Positions 17,095-26,354 of a stretch of 64,000 nucleotides of DNA are shown here, in pieces. This stretch comes from Fastidiosipila sanguinis (GTDB lineage Bacteria; Bacillota; Clostridia; Saccharofermentanales; Fastidiosipilaceae). How positions within the stretch are numbered: position 1 is the first letter of the stretch; each line of letters opens with the position of its first letter. Below the pieces are notes generated by a model, which made no database searches, was not told the DNA's origin, and worked only from the letters and a program-made list of their open reading frames with translations. Made by a program: the position numbers and the translations under genes. Where the stretch lies: the NCBI RefSeq assembly GCF_002998295.1, contig NZ_CP027226.1:496001-560000 (forward strand), given 5' to 3'.

Positions 17095-17766
17095 TTATTG
17101 GTCAATTGGCTGCTTCTTATTAATAGAAGCTTTATGTCTATCTTTCTTGGCAAAGTACCATACTAAGATAATTCCAACTTGAAATAAAATAAAGACTTGT
17201 AAAAAACAAAGCATGAAAAAGTTTTGTGGTAAAACCTTTATAATTGGATCCGTACTTGGGTTAAATAGCCAAGCGTCATTATCAAAAAATACTTGATGAA
17301 ACAAAATGAAAATCTTTTCAAAGAAGATACTTAGAAGAATAATTACTAGAATAGGTAGGAAGCTCAAAATTTTAAAGGGTTTTTCTAAGTTGTAAAAATG
17401 TTTTTGCTTGCGTAAATTAAATATAGCAACTCCAGCATATATTCCAGAAAGAAGCAGACAAATATAATTTAGATAAAAAAGATTCTTAACTTCATAGAAA
17501 TGAAAGGCTCCAGATGCACTAGATGTGAAATCAGGTAAGTTAAATTCAGTTATCCATGGCAAATGTAAGTATTTTAATAAATATAAATAATTCTCTAGAA
17601 TAGTGCTCAGTGACATATTAACTTGACTAGGAATATCTGAAAAATGTAGACATAATAAATACATCGGTATGTTCCAAATTGTCAAAGCAATACTTAATGT
17701 TAAAAAGAATATAAGTAAGGCAATTGTTGTCAATGAGAGCCGTACTCTAGAGAATATCTTATCCAT
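17095..17766 (-). CDS. DUF1461/Lit-like membrane protein (TIGR01906 family)
   Basis: This 223-residue protein has four hydrophobic segments (about 10-36, 96-116, 132-155 and 182-206). An extracytoplasmic region contains HFYEVKNLF (H89) and later FHQVFF (H157) plus FNPSTDPIIKVLPQNFF. This pattern matches DUF1461 proteins. Characterised members (Lit) move an acyl chain within bacterial lipoproteins to give lyso-form lipoproteins, and two histidines are important in those enzymes. Activity here is inferred. It is transcribed 46 bp downstream of the dipeptidase gene. Confidence 0.68.
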   Translation of the reverse strand: MDKIFSRVRLSLTTIALLIFFLTLSIALTIWNIPMYLLCLHFSDIPSQVNMSLSTILENYLYLLKYLHLPWITEFNLPDFTSSASGAFHFYEVKNLFYLNYICLLLSGIYAGVAIFNLRKQKHFYNLEKPFKILSFLPILVIILLSIFFEKIFILFHQVFFDNDAWLFNPSTDPIIKVLPQNFFMLCFLQVFILFQVGIILVWYFAKKDRHKASINKKQPIDQ

Positions 17767-17783
17767 TTAAAACCTTTCTTATT

Positions 17784-17804
17784 AGTTAGCTTAATAAGCT
17801 AACT
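17784..17804 (-). other. Hairpin between pepV and the Lit-like gene
   Basis: AGTTAGCTTA / TAAGCTAACT is an inverted repeat with no good T-run on the minus strand. It may be an attenuator or an RNA-processing stem rather than a full terminator. Confidence 0.35.
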
Positions 17805-17812
17805 TTTAATTA

Positions 17813-19171
17813 TTATTTGCTGTATTCTTCATCCATTTTTTGTAGGGAAATTCTGAATATTTCAGATGCTTGGACGATTTCAGATAATTTAGCATATTCA
17901 AATTTAGCATGGCCTAAATATGGATTACCTGGGAAGTTTGCTCCAAAGGCAATTGTATTAGGTAATGATCTAGCGTAAGTACCACCACCCATACTCTTAG
18001 GAGTTTCATTCTCTCCAGTTACATCATTATAGGAAGCCATTAACAATTGTACTAAAGGATCTTCTGCTGGTCTGTATAATGCTTCTGAATGATAGTAATT
18101 ACCTAGTTCAAAAGAAGTATCAGCGATTGCCGATTGAATTCCAGACAATACATCATCTAATTGATAGGTAACAGGATATCTTATATCAAGTGTAAACTCA
18201 GCCTGGTCATTAGCCAGTTCAAAGATACCGACGTTTAAAGTTAGCTCACCTGATGGTTCATCTGAGAAATCTATATTAAGTCCTGCTCCGTTATATTCAG
18301 TGTTTAGGACTTTAGCAAAATCTTGTAAGAATGGATCATCTACATTATTTTCCAGGCTTCTTTCATATGCTGCCATTAAGGCATATTGAATTGCATTCTT
18401 GTAGTTCTCAGGTGTAGATGCATGCCCCATAGAGCCTTCAGTTTTAATTTCTTCGAAGCTTCCGTCAGCTTTTTGGAATTTCAATACAGCTTCTCCAGGA
18501 ACAATGTTTGGAACATTTCCAACTTTAGCACTGTAAAGTCTGTCAGTTCCTTCTGCTGGACGTTTACCATTATTTTTCCAATTTAATTCAACACGTAATA
18601 TACCTTTTTCGCCATTGATTACTGGGAAGTCTGCATCAGCGGTGAAAGCAGCAACAGGGATTTCTGCATGTTTTGAGTAATATTCCAAACATTCAGATCC
18701 AGATTCCTCATCAGTACCGACAATAAGACGGATTCTACATTTAGGTTCAAAGTCAGAATCCATTAAACTCTTCATTGCATAAAGAACTGCCATTGCAGGA
18801 CCTTTATCATCAACACTACCACGGCCAATTATAGTGTCATTATCTTCTGCGAAACGAGGTTCGAAAGCATCAGTCCATTCTTCTGCTGGAACAACATCTA
18901 AGTGGCATACAGCTGCAATAAGTGGAGCGTCAAGTGTTTCAGGGCCAAATTCTGCGTAACCTGCATAGTTATCAACGTTGCCAGTTCTAAAACCTAATTC
19001 CTCAGCCTTAGCTAAAAACCATGTCAAGGCTGCTTTAGGTCCCTCACCAAAAGGTGCGTCTGGTAAAGCTTCGCTTTTAACACTAGGTATTCTAATAACT
19101 TCAAATAAACTTTGAACAATATCGTCCTTATATTCATTCATTTTTAGATCATCTAAATTAATTTTACTCAT
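17813..19171 (-). CDS. pepV: M20-family dipeptidase, PepV type
   Basis: This 452-residue cytosolic metallopeptidase of the PepV family hydrolyses dipeptides with broad specificity. Metal and catalytic elements are visible: CHLDVVPAEEW (His-x-Asp), GRGSVDDKGP (bridging Asp), VGTDEESGSECLEYY (catalytic and ligand Glu) and FTADADFPVINGEKG. The GGGTYARSLPNTIAFG segment near the end matches PepV. Length is near the family norm of about 470. It is divergent from the CBM9-like gene. Confidence 0.92.
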   Translation of the reverse strand: MSKINLDDLKMNEYKDDIVQSLFEVIRIPSVKSEALPDAPFGEGPKAALTWFLAKAEELGFRTGNVDNYAGYAEFGPETLDAPLIAAVCHLDVVPAEEWTDAFEPRFAEDNDTIIGRGSVDDKGPAMAVLYAMKSLMDSDFEPKCRIRLIVGTDEESGSECLEYYSKHAEIPVAAFTADADFPVINGEKGILRVELNWKNNGKRPAEGTDRLYSAKVGNVPNIVPGEAVLKFQKADGSFEEIKTEGSMGHASTPENYKNAIQYALMAAYERSLENNVDDPFLQDFAKVLNTEYNGAGLNIDFSDEPSGELTLNVGIFELANDQAEFTLDIRYPVTYQLDDVLSGIQSAIADTSFELGNYYHSEALYRPAEDPLVQLLMASYNDVTGENETPKSMGGGTYARSLPNTIAFGANFPGNPYLGHAKFEYAKLSEIVQASEIFRISLQKMDEEYSK

Positions 19172-19359
19172 AAAAAAATCCTTTCTTCTGTAATCTATTC
19201 TTTAATCCTCTTAAACAGATATTATAAAACAATTAAGCATAGATTTGCTAAAATAAAGAATATTAATGCCTAGAAAACTTTGTTAGACTATAATAGATAT
19301 TAAGTTAAACTCAATTATTAATTTATATATGATTTGGAAAATAAAAATATAGGTGAAAC

Positions 19360-20052
19360 ATGTTAAGTTATAAAGTTAAAAAACAAACAAGACCTACTTT
19401 AAGTAATAATATTTTTGATTTCGATTGGTCACAAGCTGAAGAAGGAAAGATTAATAACCATCTTTGGCCAAGTAATAATTATGAACCTGAAACGATATTT
19501 TATTTTTTGTATGATGAGGAGAATTTGTGGGGATTATTGTTGACTAGAGGTGAACACGAATTAGACCCACGAGCTGAAGTAGAAGAATTTAAAGGAGCAG
19601 TACATAATGATAGCTGCTTGGAATTCTTCATGTCTTTTGAACCAGATAATAATTACTACTTAAACTTAGAAACTAATAGAAATGCTGCGATACATTTTGG
19701 TATTGGTGAAAATAGAGACGAGAGAGTACTTCCTGATAAAGAAGAATTGAATGGTTTAAATTTATATGCATTTAATTCAAGAGAGAATAAGATCAAAGGT
19801 GTTAATTTTGCATATGAGTGGGGTGTAGGTTTCTGTCTTCCAGCTAAGATGTTATTTGAGCTTTGGCATAAATATGCTAATGCGAGCGAAAGTTTAGATT
19901 CAACATTTTATCCAGGTCAAGTTATTAAAGCAAATCTCTACAAATGTGGTGATATGACAGCTGAGCCACATTATATGGCTTGGAATGAAATCGATACAGA
20001 AAACCCAGATTTCCATCGCCCAGAATATTTTGCGGACTTTATTTTTGAGTAG
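19360..20052 (+). CDS. CBM9/DOMON-like carbohydrate-binding family protein
   Basis: This 230-residue soluble protein without a signal peptide resembles stand-alone 'carbohydrate-binding family 9-like' proteins (CBM9_2). Supporting elements are the LWPSNNYEPETIFYFLYDEENLWGLLL opening strands, VHNDSCLEFFMSF and the YYLNLETNRNAAIHFGIG block. The ligand is unknown, and lack of a secretion signal suggests an intracellular role. It is followed 15 bp later by a nitroreductase gene, so the two are probably cotranscribed. Confidence 0.65.
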   Translation: MLSYKVKKQTRPTLSNNIFDFDWSQAEEGKINNHLWPSNNYEPETIFYFLYDEENLWGLLLTRGEHELDPRAEVEEFKGAVHNDSCLEFFMSFEPDNNYYLNLETNRNAAIHFGIGENRDERVLPDKEELNGLNLYAFNSRENKIKGVNFAYEWGVGFCLPAKMLFELWHKYANASESLDSTFYPGQVIKANLYKCGDMTAEPHYMAWNEIDTENPDFHRPEYFADFIFE

Positions 20053-20067
20053 ACTGAGGTGGATTAA

Positions 20068-20940
20068 GTGGAGCTATTTGATGCACTCAGAGCTAGAACG
20101 TCTGTTAGATCATATTTGTCAAAAGTACCAGACAATGATATTCAAGTGGATTTATTAAACTACTTGAATAATGTTCCTGTGCTTTTGCCTGAAGCAGACA
20201 TCTCTATTGAATTATTAGCATATGAAGACCTATTTGATTATTTCCCGGTTGAAGCGAATCAGATGGTTAAGGCTCCATTGTACCTTGCGTTTAGAGGATC
20301 TTTAGATCTTTATCAAATGATGAATGTAGGATACTATGCTCAACATGCCGCTATTTGGCTAACAGGTAGAGGTTTAGGTTCTGTTTGGCAGAGTGGATTT
20401 AAAATTCGAAAACTTCAAGAAGATGAAATTATGGAGGAGATTAACTCTGCTAATTGGGATATCTTGGATAATGTGAATGAAGAGGAGAAGACTATCATAC
20501 CAGCAGTTTTGGCTCTTGGTTATCCTAAGAAGAAAGCAAAGAAACCTGCTCGCAAGAAAAAACTAAAGCAGATTTTACTTACAGATGTAAAAGAGCTAAA
20601 TAATAATGTTTTAAGCTTACTTGAGGCTGCTCGCTTAGCTCCATCTGAATATAATGCTCAGCCTTGGTATTATGCAGTAGAGGACAATAAATTAATACAT
20701 GTATTCATAAAAGAGCCTCAAATGTTTAATTTCCCACAAAGACAAAATATGCGTCAATTAGCTATGGGCTGTGCTCTCGGAAACATGGAAATTATGGCTG
20801 CATTGAGGGGAATACGTTTAGAGTATGGTTTTGTAGATGACTTAACTGATTATGGACAAAGCTCTAAGAATTTATACTATTTAGGAACTATCCTAATGGA
20901 GAAAGTCTACAAACAGATGATGTTTGGTATAGATTATTAG
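20068..20940 (+). CDS. Nitroreductase-family protein (putative TM nitroreductase type)
   Basis: This 290-residue protein starts with GTG after GAGGTGG. The fold order fits FMN nitroreductases of the PF14512 type: an ALRARTSVRSY opening, HAAIWLTGRGLGSVWQ, and later LLEAARLAPSEYNAQPWYYA and FPQRQNMRQLAMGCALGNM. A Lys/Arg-rich linker (KKKAKKPARKKKLK) joins the two halves. It probably reduces quinone- or nitro-type substrates with NAD(P)H, but the substrate is unknown. Its stop overlaps the end of convergent fni by 4 bp, and no terminator lies between them. Confidence 0.78.
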   Translation: MELFDALRARTSVRSYLSKVPDNDIQVDLLNYLNNVPVLLPEADISIELLAYEDLFDYFPVEANQMVKAPLYLAFRGSLDLYQMMNVGYYAQHAAIWLTGRGLGSVWQSGFKIRKLQEDEIMEEINSANWDILDNVNEEEKTIIPAVLALGYPKKKAKKPARKKKLKQILLTDVKELNNNVLSLLEAARLAPSEYNAQPWYYAVEDNKLIHVFIKEPQMFNFPQRQNMRQLAMGCALGNMEIMAALRGIRLEYGFVDDLTDYGQSSKNLYYLGTILMEKVYKQMMFGIDY

Positions 20941-22064
20941 AAAAACTGTAATAGGGACATGTCTCTACGAGCTAAGTTTTTGTATTCTATACCTCTTGCT
21001 TCAGCCCATTCACGAGCTCTTCCGCTGATAACAAGGCTAACATTTTGAGCATCTTTTAAATTAGCGCAACTATAGATAGCAAAGATTATTTTCAATTCTT
21101 CTTTGAACAAATTCACGTTTTCTATAGCCACCTCAATTGGATATGTATTCACTTGATTTAAGAAAAAGGCACTAGCTCCAACAGCTTTGGCTCCAAGAGC
21201 AAAGCATTTAAAGGCATCGTAAGGGGATTTAATACCACCTGATGCTATTATGTTAACTTGATCAATGTATTGTTGAGCTTCGAGTAAACTTGCTAAAGTA
21301 TCGATACCAAAGTCGTCCAGGTAGGAGAACTCTTGAGATGTACGTCTACTATTTTCTATCTTGATAAAATTAGTTCCACCACTGCCAGAAATATCAATAT
21401 TTTTAGATCCTAATTTAATTAGTTTTGAAATTGTATCACGAGACATACCGAAACCAACTTCTTTAACAATTACAGGAATATTTATATTATCAATAAGATG
21501 TTTTAGGTTTTCTGAATAATTAGAAAAATCCCTATCACCCTCAGGCATGACTAATTCTTGTGGTGCGTTTAAATGAATTTGCAATGCATCTGCTGAGATA
21601 ATATCAATAATTTTATTGGTGTTTTCTAAACTTTGTTCTGCACCGACATTGGCAAGAATTATTCCATTTGGATTCTCTTCACGAATAACAGTATAACTTT
21701 TTATAGTTTCAGGTTTTTTTATGGCAGATGAGAGGGAACCGCTGGCCATTGCTAGTCCGCATTCACGAGCTAAAATTGCTAGTTTTCTATTTACCTCAAG
21801 TGCTAAATCACTACCACCAGTCATAGCGTTTATAAAAATAGGGAAGTCTAAATGTAAATCAAAAACATCGGTGCTTAAATCTATAGTATTTGCATTAACA
21901 TTATTCAATGTTCTATGGACAGGCTTACAGTCCTCAAAGAAATTTACTTGTGAGTTGAACTGGGCACTTGCTTCACGAATATGATCATCTTTACGGTTGG
22001 ATATATTATTACCATTGGTAGATGCAAATTTGTCATTATTTTTTTCTTCAATTGAATTAAACAA
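20937..22064 (-). CDS. fni: Type 2 isopentenyl-diphosphate delta-isomerase
   Basis: This FMN- and NADPH-dependent enzyme interconverts IPP and DMAPP and is the last step of the mevalonate operon. The 375 residues show FINAMTGGSDLALEVN, LHLNAPQELVMPEGDRDF, VKEVGFGMS, DISGSGGTNF and ASGGIKSPYDAFKCFALGA, all family hallmarks for flavin binding. The N-terminus is extended by roughly 20 Asn/Asp/Lys-rich residues. The TTG start follows AAGGGA, 3 bp after the mvaK2 stop. Translational coupling is likely. Confidence 0.93.
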   Translation of the reverse strand: MFNSIEEKNNDKFASTNGNNISNRKDDHIREASAQFNSQVNFFEDCKPVHRTLNNVNANTIDLSTDVFDLHLDFPIFINAMTGGSDLALEVNRKLAILARECGLAMASGSLSSAIKKPETIKSYTVIREENPNGIILANVGAEQSLENTNKIIDIISADALQIHLNAPQELVMPEGDRDFSNYSENLKHLIDNINIPVIVKEVGFGMSRDTISKLIKLGSKNIDISGSGGTNFIKIENSRRTSQEFSYLDDFGIDTLASLLEAQQYIDQVNIIASGGIKSPYDAFKCFALGAKAVGASAFFLNQVNTYPIEVAIENVNLFKEELKIIFAIYSCANLKDAQNVSLVISGRAREWAEARGIEYKNLARRDMSLLQFF

Positions 22065-22067
22065 TTT

Positions 22068-23195
22068 TTAAATCCCTTTCCATAGCTTGTGGCTTAAAAC
22101 CTTAAGTCCAGTAGCTTCCCAGTTTTTCCTGACTTTCATTGCATTGTCATGGTTTGGACTAATGGCAATGGCGCAATCACCAGCTCCGGAACCTGAAATC
22201 TTAAAGATTGCAGATTCTGCTTCAGCGATTTCTTTAGCTCGGTCAAAAATATCTAAATTATAAGGTCTTAACTGTTTTGCTAGATGCTCGCTGATAAAAT
22301 CAGCATTTTTTTTCAGATTGAGTGAGAAATCTGACCAGTTAGCAGTTTTGATTGCTTCTATTAAATTGAAGATTATTTTATTAGACTCTTCTAGAAACAA
22401 TCTCATCTCAGATTCAGCAATTTCTTTCCCTTTGAGCTTTAATAAATCTTCTGTTGAACTTGCTTTTTCACTCCAAATTATTGATAGTTCCCATTCTTTT
22501 GGCAGTTCAATTGATCTTAATATTAATCCAGGCCAGTTGCTTTCAGCTAATAATTTAATTGAAGAAGATTCTAGTTTTTCATCGACAATAAAAGATCTAT
22601 CGAAATTCTGGTAGTGAACCATTCCACTAAGTGATGAGGCCGCTAAGTCACCGAAAGATCCTAGTTTTTCAAGTCTCATTTGAGAAAGAGCAGCAAGTTT
22701 AAAAATTAACACTTGAAATTCGTACTGAGTAAAAAGTGAATCAATATTGAATAACATCAAGATAGATCTACAAGTAGCAACACTCGCAGCACCACTTGAA
22801 CCAAAACCATATTTTTTGCCCGCACTATTCTGTAGGTCACTACTTATCTCAAGGGTAAGTTTTAAATTAGAAATATCAATATCTAATTTTTGAGCAACAT
22901 AATTTAAACTTACTGTCATGGCTGAAGCTGTTAAGCTTAGTTCATTTTCATAGTCACCATTTATAATGACTTCTTTAGATTGATTTAATTCCCAAGAGTA
23001 CTGGGAACCATCATTATCAATAATTTCACGAGTAGCACTTGCAAAGACAGATAACTCAATAAAAGCATCAACTGCAAATACTAGAGCAGATTGATTAGGA
23101 GAGACAACTGCATATTCTCCAGCTAAATATAATTTACCTGGAGCTTTTACAGTAATCTTTTGGCTTTCATTAATTTTTGCAATTTCGTTAGGCAT
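22068..23195 (-). CDS. mvaK2: Phosphomevalonate kinase
   Basis: This 375-residue GHMP-superfamily kinase converts mevalonate 5-phosphate to the diphosphate. It has APGKLYLAGEYAVV at the N-terminus, the Gly-rich KYGFGSSGAASVATC ATP-binding loop, and the C-terminal ISGSGAGDCAIAI motif. I take ATG 23195, which shares its A with the mvaD stop (TAATG). A TTG 12 bp upstream lacks a spaced ribosome site. Confidence 0.93.
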   Translation of the reverse strand: MPNEIAKINESQKITVKAPGKLYLAGEYAVVSPNQSALVFAVDAFIELSVFASATREIIDNDGSQYSWELNQSKEVIINGDYENELSLTASAMTVSLNYVAQKLDIDISNLKLTLEISSDLQNSAGKKYGFGSSGAASVATCRSILMLFNIDSLFTQYEFQVLIFKLAALSQMRLEKLGSFGDLAASSLSGMVHYQNFDRSFIVDEKLESSSIKLLAESNWPGLILRSIELPKEWELSIIWSEKASSTEDLLKLKGKEIAESEMRLFLEESNKIIFNLIEAIKTANWSDFSLNLKKNADFISEHLAKQLRPYNLDIFDRAKEIAEAESAIFKISGSGAGDCAIAISPNHDNAMKVRKNWEATGLKVLSHKLWKGI

Positions 23196-24184
23196 TAATA
23201 ATTCCAACTTTCTAGAGATTTTACGCCTGGTCCAGGCCTACTAATAATTAAATCTTTAGTAGGGAACTCTAACTTTAATAGCTCTTTTATTTGATTAGCA
23301 TCAGCAAAGTCGCAAATGATTACAATATTTGGCCCAGCATCGATAGTAAAATGTAAGGCGTAACCTTGATCTCTTAGATTGTGTACAGCATTAATAGCTT
23401 TTAGTGTATCTTCATTGAAATAGAAGAAAGATGGTTGAGCAGTAATAGTAAGGCTATGCATTGCTAAAGCATTTTGTTCTGCAATTTCTCCTATTTTAGT
23501 AATATTTTTATCTTTAATTGCTTTCTTAATATCATCTAATGATTTTTTTGAATATTCTTTCCAGGCTGAATAATAAGGGGAGGTATCTACTGAAATTTGC
23601 ATACCTTTTCTTGATGAAAATTTCTTGCGAGCACCAGATAACGCCATCGTTATTGTACAGATAGGGAAGTCAGCATTGTCAAAAGGTACTGCAAAACTTG
23701 TTTCATTAGAATTGCCTTGCTGCCACTCAACCAGGCCAGGATAAATACTTCGACAAGCACTGCCAGAACCTCGTCTAGCAAGAATTGATAATTCTCTATC
23801 TTCTAGATTTAAATTTAGCGCATCATTCAATGCTTTAGTTAAAGCTGCGTATGCTGAAGCTGAGCTACCAAATCCTGCTGCACTAGGCATGCTGTTGTGA
23901 GTTTCTACAATGCAATTTAGCTTAGTTTTGGCAATGACACGAAAGATATCAATAAATCTACTTATCTTATCAACTTCATTCTTATCTTGTTTATCATAGT
24001 TTAAATAGAATTCATCTTCTTTGAGATCATTAGAAAATGTAACTTTAGTGTCTGTATAAAAAGCATCTTGAGTTAAAGATAGACTATTATTCTGAGGTAT
24101 ATGAAGCTCTGAATCTATCTTTCCCCAATATTTAATTAAGGCTATATTTGAATGTGCCCTAGCTTGTCCAACTAAACAATTCAC
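23195..24184 (-). CDS. mvaD: Diphosphomevalonate decarboxylase
   Basis: This 329-residue GHMP enzyme produces isopentenyl diphosphate from mevalonate diphosphate. Diagnostic motifs are ARAHSNIALIKYWGK, NSLSLTQD, MPSAAGFGSSASAYAAL, GSACRSI(Y)PG with the catalytic region, and FTIDAGPNIVII. A TTG at 24205 would add seven residues. The GTG at 24184 gives a family-like N-terminus (VNCLVGQARAH), but neither has a strong ribosome site, so the start is uncertain. It lies 182 bp after mvaK1. Confidence 0.92.
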   Translation of the reverse strand: MNCLVGQARAHSNIALIKYWGKIDSELHIPQNNSLSLTQDAFYTDTKVTFSNDLKEDEFYLNYDKQDKNEVDKISRFIDIFRVIAKTKLNCIVETHNSMPSAAGFGSSASAYAALTKALNDALNLNLEDRELSILARRGSGSACRSIYPGLVEWQQGNSNETSFAVPFDNADFPICTITMALSGARKKFSSRKGMQISVDTSPYYSAWKEYSKKSLDDIKKAIKDKNITKIGEIAEQNALAMHSLTITAQPSFFYFNEDTLKAINAVHNLRDQGYALHFTIDAGPNIVIICDFADANQIKELLKLEFPTKDLIISRPGPGVKSLESWNY

Positions 24185-24210
24185 TGATATTACCAATCCA
24201 ATCAATTTTT

Positions 24211-24234
24211 ATAAATTTATAAACTTATAAACTT
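24211..24234. repeat. Three tandem 8-bp repeats upstream of mvaD
   Basis: ATAAATTT, ATAAACTT and ATAAACTT are consecutive at 24211-24234, just upstream of the mvaD start. They may be chance AT-rich repetition or a small regulatory element. Confidence 0.4.
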
Positions 24235-24366
24235 AATTTTAGCATATTCAAGAATTATTACAGCACTGAGCTAGTAAAGCTTGGAAACTTATTTGAAAAT
24301 TATTAATTTAAAGAGCTCTGGTGGCTAAATTTACTTAATCTTGATGAATACTAAAGCTTATATAGA

Positions 24367-25365
24367 CTAAATTATGATTGAATTTTTCATGTAAATGCTA
24401 CTAAGAGGTATTGTCCAAGCATCTACACCAACTTTATTCTCAATAATTAAATTTTTAATATTTTCAGCTGTTTCATAATCCTTGCATAATACATAAAAGC
24501 AACCACCACGGCCACCACCGGTTATTTTGCCACTAGCTGCACCATGTTTCTTGGCAAAATTGATACCAAAATCTTGTTCAGGACTAGATACTTGAAGCCC
24601 TCTAAGTGCATTATGAGCTAAGTCAATAATTTCAGCTAGATTATCAAAATCAGTTTCTTCTTTTGAGAGAATTTCATAGAACTCATGTGCTAAACGATCT
24701 AAATCTTCTATATAAAATGAGCTTGCTTGGCTACGAGCATAATAGGGACTTTCATAATTCATTCTGACATCTCTGACAGCTTCTTTAGTTTGACCTGTAA
24801 TTCCTGTGTCAGCAACTACAAGATAGTATGGAGTGTCAAAATAAAAAGTTTCTATTTTTTTGTCTCGTTGAAATAATAGTGGTTGGTTAAGGGTTATGAG
24901 TCTAGCATCAAGTCCACTAGGGTTTCCATGGCTGATTTTCTCACTAAGGTCTACATATGATAAAAATTCATCAACTGATAATTTAATATCTAGATAATCC
25001 TCAAAGGCTCTTACAAGAGCTACAGCTACTGCTGCTGAGCTACCAAGTCCTCTTTCAACAGGTATACTACTTTCAATATTAATGAGAAAATTTTTATTAA
25101 TATTAAAATCTTTTTTTATTTTTGTATAAACACTATAAATATTCTCAATAAAATATGGAATCCTGTCGATTGTTCCAGAATACATTGAGCTATTAATTAG
25201 AGTCTTTCCTTGATTTTCATTTAATTGGACATAGATTTTGACAGCCGAAAAGGGAAGTCCTACAGATAATTTACCGTAAACAACACTATGTTCACCGATA
25301 AGTATCAGTTTACCTAAAGCAGAGCCACTACCACTTGTTTTAGTTTTTCTGGAATTATTATTCAT
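24367..25365 (-). CDS. mvaK1: Mevalonate kinase
   Basis: This 332-residue GHMP kinase phosphorylates mevalonate. Visible motifs are GKLILIGEHSVVYG, SIPVERGLGSSAAVAVALVRAF (ATP loop), HGNPSGLDA and KITGGGRGGCFYVL. An upstream ATG at 25434 would add 23 residues unlike the family. ATG 25365 follows GAAAGG at good spacing and is preferred. It is first in the order mvaK1-mvaD-mvaK2-fni. The upper-pathway genes (HMG-CoA synthase and reductase) are not in the window. Confidence 0.93.
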   Translation of the reverse strand: MNNNSRKTKTSGSGSALGKLILIGEHSVVYGKLSVGLPFSAVKIYVQLNENQGKTLINSSMYSGTIDRIPYFIENIYSVYTKIKKDFNINKNFLINIESSIPVERGLGSSAAVAVALVRAFEDYLDIKLSVDEFLSYVDLSEKISHGNPSGLDARLITLNQPLLFQRDKKIETFYFDTPYYLVVADTGITGQTKEAVRDVRMNYESPYYARSQASSFYIEDLDRLAHEFYEILSKEETDFDNLAEIIDLAHNALRGLQVSSPEQDFGINFAKKHGAASGKITGGGRGGCFYVLCKDYETAENIKNLIIENKVGVDAWTIPLSSIYMKNSIII

Positions 25366-25572
25366 ATTAATCAGCCTTTCAAGTAGACTTATCTTGATAA
25401 TTAAAATTTTACAATAGTAAATATTAAGTTTCAATTAACTGCGTATTTATGATTAAAATAATTTGTTATGTGCTTGAATAGTCTAAATAGAGTAAAATAC
25501 TAATTGTCTAAAAACTTTGTTTACATGAATGGGATTTCTTATCCTATATTTAGAAAAGTGTAAGAGGTAAAT

Positions 25573-26154
25573 ATGCAATTTGAATATAGAACTGTTGAAA
25601 ATTTAGCAAGGGCATTCATAAGAAAAACTCAAAATACAAGCCTGCTTTCATTCTATGCGGATAAAGCCAGCAGGAGCGGTTATGAAATTATAAAAGATAC
25701 TCTTAAAACTTTTGAGAATTATGAAAAAATACATGCTGAAATTTTTTATATTAGACTGTTAGATAACTTTAATGCGGAAAGTGAATTGAAAAATATTTTA
25801 TTAGACAACGTTGAAGTTAATTTGTCTACACTTGAGGTGTCGGATGACTTATTGAATTTAATAAATATCGAAGAACGAGCTGCTGAATTTTATCAAGACG
25901 CATCAGTTGACGCAGAAAATGAAGGCTTTTTGGAAATATCTAAATTATTTAAATATGTAGCTACTGTTAGTTTAAGAATAGCGGGTGAGCTGCAGGTTCT
26001 ATATGATGAAGTTAAAGCTGATGTTGTTTTTGTGAAAGAAGATGTTAATAAGTGGTTGTGCTCTAAATGTGGTTACTTGCATTTGAGTTCACAAGCTCCT
26101 GAAATTTGTCCTTTGTGCAAACAAGCTAAAGCTAATTTTTATGTAGAGAAGTAG
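25573..26154 (+). CDS. Rubrerythrin-like protein with intact rubredoxin domain but depleted diiron site
   Basis: The protein has 193 residues. Residues about 1-150 follow the rubrerythrin four-helix layout (VENLARAF ... EKIHAEIF ... EGFLEISKLF), and residues 161-193 form a rubredoxin-type [Fe] site (CSKCG ... CPLC). By eye, only the E51-x-x-H54 pair of the diiron ligands is kept. The other ligand positions appear to be K18, I99, R102, S133 and I136. Classical peroxidase activity is therefore doubtful. It could be an electron-transfer or scaffold relative. It stands alone, upstream of tRNA-Pro. Confidence 0.78.
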   Translation: MQFEYRTVENLARAFIRKTQNTSLLSFYADKASRSGYEIIKDTLKTFENYEKIHAEIFYIRLLDNFNAESELKNILLDNVEVNLSTLEVSDDLLNLINIEERAAEFYQDASVDAENEGFLEISKLFKYVATVSLRIAGELQVLYDEVKADVVFVKEDVNKWLCSKCGYLHLSSQAPEICPLCKQAKANFYVEK

Positions 26155-26283
26155 TTGGAGATAACTTTAAAGTTATGCTTGCAGAAGTAGGAACGAATTT
26201 ATAAGAAAAATAGAATAAGTATTACTTGAAAATAGGATTGTTTTTGTTTAAAGTATTGATTGATAAGAAATAAGTAAAAACAT

Positions 26284-26312
26284 TTGCATTTTAATTTTTT
26301 CTTTGGTAATAT
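26284..26312 (+). promoter_or_regulatory. Candidate promoter for tRNA-Pro
   Basis: TTGCAT (26284-26289) and TAATAT (26307-26312) are spaced by 17 bp, about 40 bp upstream of the tRNA. Confidence 0.5.
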
Positions 26313-26354
26313 GTTCTAGCTTGATTTTTGAAAACGGAACAAAAATAGCGATGT

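Noticed and set aside
26161-26176. ATAACTTTAAAGTTAT palindrome after the rubrerythrin-like gene, considered as a terminator
   Set aside because: The stem is short and AT-only, with no T-run following it.
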